A stretch of 34,192 nucleotides of DNA from Alloprevotella sp. oral taxon 473 str. F0040 (GTDB lineage: Bacteria; Bacteroidota; Bacteroidia; Bacteroidales; Bacteroidaceae), in NCBI RefSeq assembly GCF_000318095.2, contig NZ_KB290709.1, forward strand, positions 1-34,192, read 5' to 3'. Under the pieces are notes generated by a model. It saw only the letters and a list, made by a program, of their open reading frames with translations, ran no database searches and was not told the DNA's origin. A program made the position numbers and the translations under genes. This document shows, one piece after another, positions 1-7,952 of the stretch; within the stretch, counting starts at the first letter, position 1; each line of letters starts with the position of its first letter.

Positions 1-16
1 TAAAGGTCGAAAATAT

Positions 17-343
17 ATGAATCATCAAACGAATATCAATGATATAGAGCTCGTTATCAATAGAAACCGTCTCTGCCTATTCTATGTTAAGGCTCCCGAT
101 TGTGGAGTTTGCAATGTAATGTTTAGCAAAGTTGGAACGTTAACGGAGAATTACGCTCAACTTGTGTCTTTCTATACTGACATAACAGAGGAGCCTTTGA
201 TTGCTAGTCGTTTCCTTGTATATTCAGGTCCAACCGTATTACTCATATTAGATGGCAAGGAAGTTTATCGCAGTTCTCAATTCATAGACCTAAAAGAACT
301 GGAAAGAAAGATTGTTCAACTGGTAGAATTTTGTGATTTATAA
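17..343 (+). CDS. thioredoxin-like protein
   Basis: A 108-residue single-domain protein of the thioredoxin fold. The redox motif C29-G-V-C32 follows a beta strand (LCLFYVKAPD), and a cis-proline lies in S-G-P72-T-V, both at the positions expected for thioredoxins. The length matches a bare thioredoxin domain. There is no signal peptide, so it is probably cytoplasmic. CGVC differs from the classical CGPC, which suggests a thioredoxin-related protein rather than the main thioredoxin; its substrate is unknown. The reading frame is open to the left edge of the window, so an upstream start cannot be excluded, but the ATG at 17 is preceded by AAAGG and gives a full domain. The gene ends just before a long repeat-bearing non-coding region. 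Confidence 0.8.
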   Translation: MNHQTNINDIELVINRNRLCLFYVKAPDCGVCNVMFSKVGTLTENYAQLVSFYTDITEEPLIASRFLVYSGPTVLLILDGKEVYRSSQFIDLKELERKIVQLVEFCDL

Positions 344-734
344 GGTGTGATTGTTTGACTCTACGATTTGAGTTAGAAAAGAATTTACGTGCATATTTTG
401 CTCAACCCCTTCTTGTGAGGATGTTTATATTGGCAGTGAAGGAGTAGATAGAAAGGTAAGAGTTTAGAGCTGGTATTGAAATAGTTTAAGTTTACCAACG
501 TAATATGGTTGAAACCACTCGTGTCATCTGAAGTACTCTTGAGATGTTTTTGTTAAATCCTTTTGGGATTAAATACAAGCTACAATGAAGTTAATCTTCT
601 ATTGTTCTGAGGTGTGCAGTTTGGATTTTATGGTTTTCTTTATTCCAAAGTGAGAACAGAAGATGTAGGAAATGATATATTAGTTTGGCTTTCGCCGTGG
701 AAGTAGATTATTGAAGGGGCACTAAATGGAGGAG
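344..734. other. non-coding stretch before repeat copy 1
   Basis: No credible gene is visible in these 391 bases. They are AT-rich. The only notable sequence is TTGACTCTACG at 355-365, which recurs exactly at 28195-28205 immediately after the IS30-type transposase remnant; it may be an old insertion-sequence end. Confidence 0.5.
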
Positions 735-1112
735 CCCCTATATGTATATGGGAGGATATGAGGCGAAAGAGAGAAAAAATCGAGGAAAAGTGCAGATTTT
801 TCTTGAAGGTGTGTCTATTTTGTAAGGTGGATATGTCAGAATTGCGAGAAAGTGGGCGAATAGTGCAGGTGAAACATAAGCTCTTATCGGGAGCGAATGT
901 TGACGGAGAGTGGGAGGATGGAGGGAACAAAATAGTGGGAGACTGGGAAACAGCGGAGGGGGAGTAATAATCGAAAATACGATAGTGGAAGAATGTGGGG
1001 GATAGGGCAGAATAGAGTAGTGGTGAAGGTGCAGTATGCTTTGGGGAAGTATGCCACCAAAGAGGGGGGAAAATGTGTATAGACATTTTTACATTTCAGA
1101 AAAATCCCCTCG

Positions 1113-1393
1113 TGTGCGTGTGCGCACATCAGGGAGTTGTGACTTTTTGCTTTCACAACCTTCACAGAAATAGAGTAGGGATGCAATATGATGAGTTGTA
1201 AATCAGTGAGTTATGCTGTGTTAAATGCTGCGTTTTAGAATGTTGGTGTGGATTTTGGGCTTTTGATTGTGTTAAAAATTGTCTGAAAATAGGTGGTAAA
1301 TACTTGAAGTATAGAGAAATGCAGAGAAATCTGTGAAGGTTGTGAAAGCAAAAACATAGAAATTGCTGTAATGCGCGCGTACGCGTACGCGCG
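1113..1393. repeat. inverted 22-bp arms with outer C/G palindromes, copy 1
   Basis: The left arm is 1144-1165 (core TGCTTTCACAACCTTCAC) and the right arm is its exact reverse complement at 1333-1354, with 167 bp between. Each arm contains two TTCAC boxes separated by AACC. Outside the left arm lies an alternating purine/pyrimidine stretch (TGTGCGTGTGCGCACA, 1113-1128). Outside the right arm lies a perfect 20-bp palindrome, CGCGCGTACGCGTACGCGCG (1374-1393). Such alternating C/G DNA is prone to cruciform or Z-form structure. Confidence 0.9.
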
Positions 1394-1652
1394 AGAAGAG
1401 CGTTTTTAGAATCGTTCACGTATCGCTCTTTTTCTTCTGGTCGTGATGTTTTCTTCCTTCCTTCGGAGAAGAGAGAAAGTTCCGATTTACTTTAAAAAAC
1501 AAGGGAGGCGTAGCACGAAAAGTCCGACGTTTTCGGAAAACTCTCCGAGAAAATTTAGAAAAACTCCGACGTTTTCTGAGCTTTCTCCCAGAGAAGATTT
1601 CGAGGAAGGGATGTTTAGCAAAAAGCATGAGCATTATCTCGTGAGAAACCCT

Positions 1653-1660
1653 TAATTTTG
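1653..1660 (+). promoter_or_regulatory. candidate -7 box TAATTTTG upstream of umuDC
   Basis: TAATTTTG fits the Bacteroidota -7 consensus TAnnTTTG and lies about 115 bp before the umuD start, at the right edge of repeat copy 1. No clear -33 TTTG is visible at the proper spacing, so the call is moderate. Confidence 0.4.
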
Positions 1661-1774
1661 CAGTTAGCGAGGCTGCGAAAATGGGGCTTGTGGCTCTGTT
1701 TGGACCAGAAAATCCTGTGCATCAGCCCTCGTTGTTCTGCATATTTCCCAACTCCTATTCAGATATTCTTCATC

Positions 1775-2239
1775 ATGTCGCAACTCATCATTCAAGGCGT
1801 AGAATTTGACGAAAGCACTGCCCTCCCATTTGCCGAGAGCGGACCACAGGCAGGGTTTCCCTCGCCTGTGCCTTCGCAGTATCAAGAGAAAATCGACTTG
1901 AATCGAGAACTGGTTTCTCATCCAGAAAGCACTTTTTATGCTAAGGTGGTGGGCGATTCGATGATTGATGCCAACATTTATGCCGGAGATATCCTCGTGG
2001 TGGATCGCTCCATCGATTTTCAAAATGGGGATATTGCAGTTTGCATCGTGGATGACGAATTTACGGTGAAGCACATCTTTGTGGAGGCAAATCATGTGCG
2101 GCTGGTGCCAGCTAATAGCCAATATCCAGAGTTGCGCATCGCGTCGGATCAGCAATTTAGTGTGTGGGGTGTGGTGACTTACGTTATCCATGCTGTGCGC
2201 AGAGAGACGATGCCAAAGGCGCAAAAGAGCAAGAAATAG
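1775..2239 (+). CDS. umuD: UmuD-type SOS mutagenesis protease subunit
   Basis: This is a 154-residue S24-family self-cleaving protein, the regulatory subunit of DNA polymerase V. The catalytic serine is in G-D-S62-M and the general-base lysine is K99 in F-T-V-K-H, at spacing very close to E. coli UmuD (S60/K97). The probable self-cleavage bond is A26-G27 in P-Q-A-G-F. The ATG at 1775 is chosen because it gives the usual family length; a longer frame reaching back to 1658 would add an unrelated Trp/Cys-rich leader. umuC follows 126 bp downstream on the same strand. Cleavage would normally be stimulated by RecA filaments after DNA damage. No LexA-type operator was recognised upstream. Confidence 0.93.
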   Translation: MSQLIIQGVEFDESTALPFAESGPQAGFPSPVPSQYQEKIDLNRELVSHPESTFYAKVVGDSMIDANIYAGDILVVDRSIDFQNGDIAVCIVDDEFTVKHIFVEANHVRLVPANSQYPELRIASDQQFSVWGVVTYVIHAVRRETMPKAQKSKK

Positions 2240-2365
2240 CGCGTCGCTTCGTCACTTCGTGGATGCTCTGGCATTTGCGTTGCGCTATGCGCATTTCATC
2301 TCCAAAACCTCGAGGAAGCTATATTCCTCTTTAGTTTGTTCGTTCCCCACACCTGATTAGTTGGT

Positions 2366-3610
2366 ATGATAGCTGTCATCGACTGTAATAACTTCTTCGT
2401 GTCATGCGAGCGTGTCTTTCGTCCGTGTTTGCTCGACAAGCCCGTCGTGGTGCTTTCCAACAACGATGGGTGTGTGATTGCGCGCAGCAACGAAGCCAAA
2501 GCTCTCGGCATTGGCATGGGAGAACCCTATTTCAAGGTGAAGCATCATTGCCAACAGAGTGGACTCATGGTGTGCTCTGCCAATCACACACTCTATTGCG
2601 ACATGTCGCAGCGCGTGATGCAAATCATCGGGCAATATGCCATGCGGATGGAGCAGTATAGTGTCGATGAAGCCTTTGTCGATTTCAGTGGTATCCCCGA
2701 CGTTCAAAGCGTGGCGCGGCACTTGGTGCAGCGCATCAAGCAGTGCACGGGCATTCCGGTGAGCATTGGCATGGCACCCAACAAGACTTTGGCAAAAATC
2801 GCGAGCCGATTTTCCAAAAAATATCCAGGTTATCAGAGTTGTTGCTTCATCGATAGCGATGAGAAGCGCGTGAAAGCCTTGCAGCTCACGGCGATAGAAG
2901 ATGTGTGGGGTGTGGGACGGAAGATGTTTGTCAAATTAGCAGCTGGGGGAGTGAAGACAGCCTACGACTTCGCACAATGGGGAGTGACGCGTGTGCGCAA
3001 TAGTTTTCACAAACTGGGCGAACAAATGTGGCGCGAACTCAATGGAGAATACATCTTAGACCTTGAAACCCCAGCCGCGCGACAGAGTTTGCAGCACACC
3101 CGTACCTTCAAACACCCTATCATCGATGCAGAAACCCTGCACAGCCTCTTGGTGGACTTTGCGGTGCAAGTGGGCATCAAGTTGCGTAAAGACCGTTCTG
3201 CTGCCTTGCAACTAAATGTCTTTGTGGCTACCGATCGCTTCTCCACACTCCAACCCTATGTTTTTCGCAGCACGTTTCATCGCTTTGAAGTCGCCACCAA
3301 TGAAGCTCGTGAATTGGCAGCCGCTGTGGGGCAGTGTCTTGTGTCGTTGCATCTTGACGGATTGCCCGTGAAGCGTGCAGGGGTGGGGGCAACGCTCATC
3401 GAACATGATGGGGTGCAAGGTGGATTGTTTGACACGATAGATCGTGAAAAGCAGCAACGGCTGCAAGCCACTGTGGACAATCTGCATGCCGTCATAGGAG
3501 AGCACTCCCTCCGTTTAGCTTCGCAGACTGACCCTTCTTCGGTGGTATCGTCAGAGCATCGCTCGCCTCACTACACCACGCGCTTGAGCGATGTGATAGA
3601 GGTGAAATGA
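2366..3610 (+). CDS. umuC: UmuC, catalytic subunit of DNA polymerase V
   Basis: A 414-residue Y-family translesion DNA polymerase, close to the 422 residues of E. coli UmuC. Metal-binding acids are D6 (A-V-I-D-C-N-N-F-F) and D101-E102 in Y-S-V-D-E-A-F-V-D. The fingers motif [14 protein letters not shown] begins near residue 32. The lesion-bypass domain has the helix-hairpin-helix-like stretch [10 protein letters not shown] near 180. A likely sliding-clamp-binding motif Q-G-G-L-F lies at 351-355. With umuD it forms the error-prone polymerase acting on damaged DNA. The start at 2366 gives the conserved M-I-A-V-I-D N-terminus. Confidence 0.95.
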   Translation: MIAVIDCNNFFVSCERVFRPCLLDKPVVVLSNNDGCVIARSNEAKALGIGMGEPYFKVKHHCQQSGLMVCSANHTLYCDMSQRVMQIIGQYAMRMEQYSVDEAFVDFSGIPDVQSVARHLVQRIKQCTGIPVSIGMAPNKTLAKIASRFSKKYPGYQSCCFIDSDEKRVKALQLTAIEDVWGVGRKMFVKLAAGGVKTAYDFAQWGVTRVRNSFHKLGEQMWRELNGEYILDLETPAARQSLQHTRTFKHPIIDAETLHSLLVDFAVQVGIKLRKDRSAALQLNVFVATDRFSTLQPYVFRSTFHRFEVATNEARELAAAVGQCLVSLHLDGLPVKRAGVGATLIEHDGVQGGLFDTIDREKQQRLQATVDNLHAVIGEHSLRLASQTDPSSVVSSEHRSPHYTTRLSDVIEVK

Positions 3611-3702
3611 GCCGTGGTGATGGCTGCCATTTCTGAAAGACGTAATGAGATAAAATGGAGTTGTACTTTTGCTCAGCTAATCTTGCAAAAGTATATAAAA
3701 TA

Positions 3703-3710
3703 TATTTTTG
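3703..3710 (+). promoter_or_regulatory. candidate -7 box TATTTTTG upstream of a leader hairpin
   Basis: TATTTTTG matches TAnnTTTG, with a possible -33 TTG at 3683-3685 (17 nt spacing). A transcript from here would start almost directly in the 3719-3754 hairpin, so it might be terminated early. Alternatively this box is fortuitous in AT-rich DNA. Confidence 0.3.
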
Positions 3711-3718
3711 AATAATTG

Positions 3719-3761
3719 GCTCCCTTCTGTTTGTATATATAAGCAGAAGGGAGCTGTTTTT
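3719..3761 (+). terminator. intrinsic terminator between umuC and the GH20 gene
   Basis: A perfect 11-bp stem, GCTCCCTTCTG (3719-3729) with CAGAAGGGAGC (3744-3754), is separated by a 14-nt loop and followed by TGTTTTTA. It probably ends umuDC transcription. It could also act as an attenuator for any transcript starting at about 3717. Confidence 0.75.
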
Positions 3762-3795
3762 AGGTGTGGAAAGCGTATATATGACGAAAAATCAC

Positions 3796-3803
3796 TATCT
3801 TTG
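3796..3803 (+). promoter_or_regulatory. candidate -7 box TATCTTTG for the GH20 gene
   Basis: TATCTTTG is an exact TAnnTTTG match, 24 bp before the chosen ATG at 3828 and downstream of the terminator hairpin. No convincing -33 TTTG is seen. Confidence 0.5.
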
Positions 3804-3827
3804 TCATCTGAATTTACAGAAATCTAC

Positions 3828-6800
3828 ATGAAATCTACCTTATTATCCACTTTATTGGCTTGTGCTTTGTTTGGGGCTTCCCAGGTGCAAGCTCAACAGT
3901 TTGTTAATTTGACTCCTGTGCCCATGCAGATGCGTGTGGACAAGGGAACTTATCGTCTGCCTGCGCAGTTCACCATCGGCGGGGCGCAACTTCCCGATAG
4001 CATCAAGGCAGAAGCTCAAAAGTTTGTGACTGATTTCAATAAATCAGCCACTGGTGCTACGGCTTCCTATAGCAAGAAGCCTGAAGGTGCTGCACTGGAG
4101 TTGGTGCACGATAAGACACTCTACAAAACTCTCGGACAAGAGGGCTACAAACTGGCGGTGACTGCTACGGGTATCCGTTTGGAAAGTGCCACCACTACGG
4201 GTTTTTTCTATGGTTTAACCAGTTTGAAGAAGATGCTGCCAGCCTGCATTGCTGCTGGAGTGAAGGATGAAAAGGTAGTCACTTATGAGTTGCCCTTGGT
4301 GCAAATCACTGACAAACCTCGATTCCCTTATCGTGGTTTTATGCTCGACGTGGCGCGCCACTTCTTCACCGTGCAAGAGGTGAAGAAGATGCTCGATGTG
4401 ATGGCGATTTACAAGCTCAATAAGTTCCATTTTCACTTGACCGAAGACCAAGGATGGCGTTGGGAGGTGAAGAAATATCCCAAGCTCACCAAGGTGGGTG
4501 CGGTGGCTTCCAACACCTATGTGACGTCTATGGAACACGGTGCTTATTGGACGAACCAACAATATGGCCCCTATTTCTACACTCGTGAGGATTTGAAAGA
4601 AATCGTGGCGTATGCCGCTGCAAAGCACATTGAGGTGATTCCCGAAATCGACATGCCTGGTCACTTCTCCGCAGCGATGGCGGCTTATCCCGAGTTTTCG
4701 TGCAATCCTGATGGGGTGCACCGCGTGGAAACGTGGGGGGGTGTCTTCACCGACGTGTTGAACGTGGCGAATCCTAAGGCAGTACGCTTCGTGAAAGACA
4801 TTCTCGATGAGTTGATGGAGATTTTCCCCTCCAAAAATGTGCACATCGGTGGTGACGAATGTCCCACGACAGCTTGGGAAAACAACGCAGAGTGTCAAGC
4901 CATGTACAAAAAGTTGAACCTCACGAGCTACCGCCAACTGCAAACGCACTTTATTGCTGAGATTACGGATTATCTCAAGCGCAAAGGTCGCAAGATTTCG
5001 GTGTGGAATGAGACCGTGACGGAAAAGGGGGCGGATCTCCAACTGATGAAGAAGACCGGCGCAACGGTGTATTGCTGGGTGCCTGCTCGAAAAGGCGCGG
5101 AGATTGCCAATAGTTTGGGACTTCCTAGCATCTACACGGTTTATGGTCCTTATTATATCAATCGTGCGCCTCGTAAGGAGGGTTGGATGAAGACGCTCCC
5201 TGGAAATGGTAGCGATCATCTCAAAGCCACTTACAATGAGCAACCCACGGATTTCTCACACTCCATCGGTGTGCAAGGCACGTTCTGGACAGAACACGTG
5301 GCGACTCCCGATGTGATGGAGTTCCTTGCCTTGCCTCGTTTGATTGCCGTGGGTGAAGCTGGTTGGTCGCCTCAAAATAAAAAGAACTTTGATTCGTTTG
5401 TGCAGCGCATGCGTGCTGACACCACGATGTTGAACTATGCAGGTTACAGCTACGACCGTGCTTATCTCAATGAGAATAAGGCTTCTACGATGGTCTATCC
5501 CACGGTGAGCACTGCTGAAAAAGAAGTGTATTATCGCATCGTGACTCGTGGTAATGATAAAGAACGTAGCGGTCGTTGCATCGAACTCTTGAGCAATACT
5601 TCTCCGATTGTGGCTGCCGAAAAGCACAATGGTGCACAGGCTTTGCGCCTTTGGACGGCTCCTCAAGCTAAAGAAGGGGAGGCTGCTTATGATTATCAAC
5701 AATGGAAGTTGGAGGTAGACCCCAAAAATCCCGAACGCTTTGCACTGGTTTCTAAGGCTTATCCCGAAGGTAGCGTGGCCGCTAGTCCCACCGCCGTTGC
5801 GGTGAATGGTCGCTGGAACTACGACACTAAGGCGAAGTACTATGACTTTATCCTCGGTGACAAGGGCTATGGTGTGGCCGATGGTTATCGTTATTACACC
5901 ATTCGTTCGGCAAAACACGACGGACAGTGGTGGAACGCTTCGATGTCGCGTCAAGGATTGGCAGTGAATGTCTACACCAATCCCACAGATGGAAATGGTG
6001 GTTTGTGGAGCTTTGTAGGTGGCACCCCTGTTGGTGAAGAAGTTCCCATGGTGGAAGCTCCTGCCGTGCTCCCCAAAAGTGGACAGGTGTATGTAGTGCG
6101 CAACACGGTGGCTGGACATGCTGGCGCGATGCTCGCTGATGATGGTCAACAACAAGGACTTATTCACACTCTATCTGGACAAAATGCCAATAACGGTTGG
6201 GAAGTGGTGAATGCCTCTGCCTTTGACACCAAAGGAGGTACGATGACCATGCAACTCCGCAACGTAACTACCCAGCGTTTTGTGGGACAACCTGAAACGC
6301 AAAAGGTAGAACGCTTCGGATTTCCTGTGACGATGTCGAAGACTCCTACGAAGATTACCCTCACTTATGCACCTAAAACAACGGATTTCACCCTTGCTTC
6401 GGGTGGTAAATTCCTCTTCCCCGTGTCGGCTTCTGCTCCTCAATTGCAAGGCCGTGTGTCTTCGGGTAGTGGTGTAGGCGGTGACAATGCCGTTCGTCCC
6501 CAAGGTACGGGCTGGGAACTTGTTCCTGCGCGTGCAGTGACCTATCGTTGTGTCACCACTGATGGCAAGGAATTGCAAACCATCACGGAATATCTGCCCA
6601 CAGATGCCACTCAAGTGACGGTGCCTCAGTTCAAGGGGTACAAAGTGAAAGGTGAAATTCCTCAACTTCAACAAGGTAACGAAGCACAAACCTTTACGAT
6701 TGTCTACAAAAAGTCGAAGCACCTGGTTTTTCTAGATGCCATCAATGACGACGGCACGTTGTTGGCACAAGATACTATCGCCGTACCCGTGGGGGAGAGC

Positions 6801-7688
6801 GTGGTGATTCGCGCCCCCAAAATCGACTTTTTTAGTCTGAAAGAATTCCCTGAAGAGGGAATCAAACTAACCCCCACAGACGATGTGTATCGCACGATAG
6901 TCTACACTACTTCAGCGTTGCTCGGTGTGAAAGCCCTAGCAACTCCGCTGAAGGAGTTGAAAGATGGTCAGCAGGTACTCATCTATGACTTCTCTACTAA
7001 GGATCCCAATCGTGCAGGCTTCCGCAATGTCTCTGCTACCTCTGGTAGAGTGTTGCAAGGAGGTCTCAACAATGGGGAAGCTTCTCCGCAGTTTGTGTGG
7101 AAGGTGCAGAAGAAAGGCAGCCACTGGCAGTTTTTCCATCCCGCAACAGCGTTGTTTATGCCGGTGCTCAAAGAGAGCAAAGAGGTCATTGTCGCCAAAG
7201 AAGCGGGACAATTCAGTGCTTCTCGCAATGCCGATGGCACGTGGAAGGTACAAGGCACGAACGGACAATACTGGGATGGCGTAGTTGGTGGAATGACTGG
7301 TTGGCACACCTATGGTCATCCTTATCAGTTCTACACTTTTGTTGCTGCTCCCTACTTCCGTTTGACGGTGCGCTATGTGGATACTGAAGGAAAATCGGTT
7401 CTTCCCTCCGAGCAAAGCATCGTACCAGCAGGAAGTGAAGTGACGGTTGTCGCTCCCGAAATTAAAGATTTCAAGTGGAAAGAAACCATTAGCATGCTCA
7501 GTGACCTCAAACGCATTGATGCGCACGGAGATATCACCGTGGTGTATGAGAAAGCCACGGGCATAGGCAGTGTGACTGGGGCGAAATCCTTTGGTCACGT
7601 CTCTACCTACGACCTTCAAGGTCGCCGTGTGGAAAAAGCGCGCCATGGTCTTTTCATCGTCAATGGTAAGAAACTTCTGAAACCCTAA
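3828..7688 (+). CDS. secreted GH20 beta-N-acetylhexosaminidase with long accessory C-terminus
   Basis: This 1286-residue exported enzyme removes terminal GlcNAc/GalNAc residues. It has a signal peptide at about 1-22 (cleavage near V-Q-A-Q), a GH20b-like domain to about 150, and the GH20 barrel at about 165-505. The catalytic pair is D343-E344 in H-I-G-G-D-E-C. The protein is far longer than a typical GH20 enzyme. After residue 510 come unassigned beta-rich accessory regions, then three related modules near 905, 964 and 1175 that resemble MucBP-like repeats (for example R-Y-V-D-T-E-G-K-S). The protein ends with the tail Y-D-L-Q-G-R-R-V (about 1261) and G-L-F-I-V-N-G-K-K, which resembles type IX sorting tails. 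The ATG at 3828 is preferred because the upstream 40 codons run through the terminator and promoter box. Likely a host mucin or glycan degrader. Confidence 0.92.
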   Translation: MKSTLLSTLLACALFGASQVQAQQFVNLTPVPMQMRVDKGTYRLPAQFTIGGAQLPDSIKAEAQKFVTDFNKSATGATASYSKKPEGAALELVHDKTLYKTLGQEGYKLAVTATGIRLESATTTGFFYGLTSLKKMLPACIAAGVKDEKVVTYELPLVQITDKPRFPYRGFMLDVARHFFTVQEVKKMLDVMAIYKLNKFHFHLTEDQGWRWEVKKYPKLTKVGAVASNTYVTSMEHGAYWTNQQYGPYFYTREDLKEIVAYAAAKHIEVIPEIDMPGHFSAAMAAYPEFSCNPDGVHRVETWGGVFTDVLNVANPKAVRFVKDILDELMEIFPSKNVHIGGDECPTTAWENNAECQAMYKKLNLTSYRQLQTHFIAEITDYLKRKGRKISVWNETVTEKGADLQLMKKTGATVYCWVPARKGAEIANSLGLPSIYTVYGPYYINRAPRKEGWMKTLPGNGSDHLKATYNEQPTDFSHSIGVQGTFWTEHVATPDVMEFLALPRLIAVGEAGWSPQNKKNFDSFVQRMRADTTMLNYAGYSYDRAYLNENKASTMVYPTVSTAEKEVYYRIVTRGNDKERSGRCIELLSNTSPIVAAEKHNGAQALRLWTAPQAKEGEAAYDYQQWKLEVDPKNPERFALVSKAYPEGSVAASPTAVAVNGRWNYDTKAKYYDFILGDKGYGVADGYRYYTIRSAKHDGQWWNASMSRQGLAVNVYTNPTDGNGGLWSFVGGTPVGEEVPMVEAPAVLPKSGQVYVVRNTVAGHAGAMLADDGQQQGLIHTLSGQNANNGWEVVNASAFDTKGGTMTMQLRNVTTQRFVGQPETQKVERFGFPVTMSKTPTKITLTYAPKTTDFTLASGGKFLFPVSASAPQLQGRVSSGSGVGGDNAVRPQGTGWELVPARAVTYRCVTTDGKELQTITEYLPTDATQVTVPQFKGYKVKGEIPQLQQGNEAQTFTIVYKKSKHLVFLDAINDDGTLLAQDTIAVPVGESVVIRAPKIDFFSLKEFPEEGIKLTPTDDVYRTIVYTTSALLGVKALATPLKELKDGQQVLIYDFSTKDPNRAGFRNVSATSGRVLQGGLNNGEASPQFVWKVQKKGSHWQFFHPATALFMPVLKESKEVIVAKEAGQFSASRNADGTWKVQGTNGQYWDGVVGGMTGWHTYGHPYQFYTFVAAPYFRLTVRYVDTEGKSVLPSEQSIVPAGSEVTVVAPEIKDFKWKETISMLSDLKRIDAHGDITVVYEKATGIGSVTGAKSFGHVSTYDLQGRRVEKARHGLFIVNGKKLLKP

Positions 7689-7712
7689 GCGAAAGTGATT
7701 CATTGGCAGTGT

Positions 7713-7872
7713 TGTTCGATGGATACGTTCTTCAATCGTTCATTGTAAGACTAAGCGTTCATTCAGAGCTTGCATAGTTCGGTGATTACGTTCTTCAATC
7801 GTTGCATTGTTCAGAACTTGCATCATTCAGAACTTGCATTGTTCAGAACTTGCATCATTCAGTAGCAACTTA
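7713..7872. repeat. short tandem and direct repeats after the GH20 gene
   Basis: A 16-bp unit alternating ATTGTTCAGAACTTGC and ATCATTCAGAACTTGC is repeated about four times at 7806-7869. Before it, a segment centred on ACGTTCTTCAATCGTT occurs twice (7725-7740 and 7788-7803) in similar flanks. The array lies between the GH20 stop codon and its terminator, so it would be in the 3' untranslated region. Confidence 0.8.
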
Positions 7873-7888
7873 ACATAAGATTAAAACC

Positions 7889-7924
7889 ATCCCCCGATAT
7901 CGTTTGTGATATCGGGGGATTTTG
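7889..7924 (+). terminator. strong terminator hairpin of the GH20 gene
   Basis: A perfect 13-bp stem, ATCCCCCGATATC (7889-7901) with GATATCGGGGGAT (7908-7920), has a 6-nt loop and is followed by TTTG. Confidence 0.8.
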
Positions 7925-7952
7925 TAGTCTGTAAAGAAGAATAGATACTAAC

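Larger units (their letters stand above)
735..1661 (+). repeat. composite intergenic repeat element, copy 1
   Basis: This is one of three related non-coding segments. It opens with a hairpin-prone box (CCCCTATATGTATATGGG, 735-752) followed by GGATATGAGGCGAAAG, which is closely matched at 26969-27002. A purine-rich stretch follows (about 760-1010). Next comes a pair of inverted 22-bp arms at 1144-1165 and 1333-1354 with C/G palindromes outside them, then a CTCCGA-rich tract at about 1521-1590. The end GAGAAACCCTTAATTTTG (1643-1660) resembles the end of copy 3. Short open frames inside are low-complexity and resemble no protein I know. The function is unknown. Confidence 0.75.

Noticed and set aside
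640-1634. Several open frames of 69-148 codons on both strands within repeat copy 1
   Set aside because: They are low-complexity (Ser/His/Phe or Lys/Arg-rich), overlap the inverted repeats and palindromes, and are not preserved in copies 2 and 3.
1664-2224. 186-codon frame antisense to umuD
   Set aside because: It covers the same bases as umuD, which has intact catalytic residues; no motif is visible in the antisense product.
4215-5243. Long open frame antisense to the GH20 gene (342 codons), and a further one at 5256-6167
   Set aside because: They lie wholly inside a gene with strong domain evidence, are His/Arg/Thr-rich without any known motif, and look like mirror frames of GC-biased codons.
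7713-7872. Possible CRISPR array
   Set aside because: Units are 16 bp with no unique spacers and no cas genes nearby; this is a simple tandem repeat. The same holds for 9023-9177 and 19359-19418.
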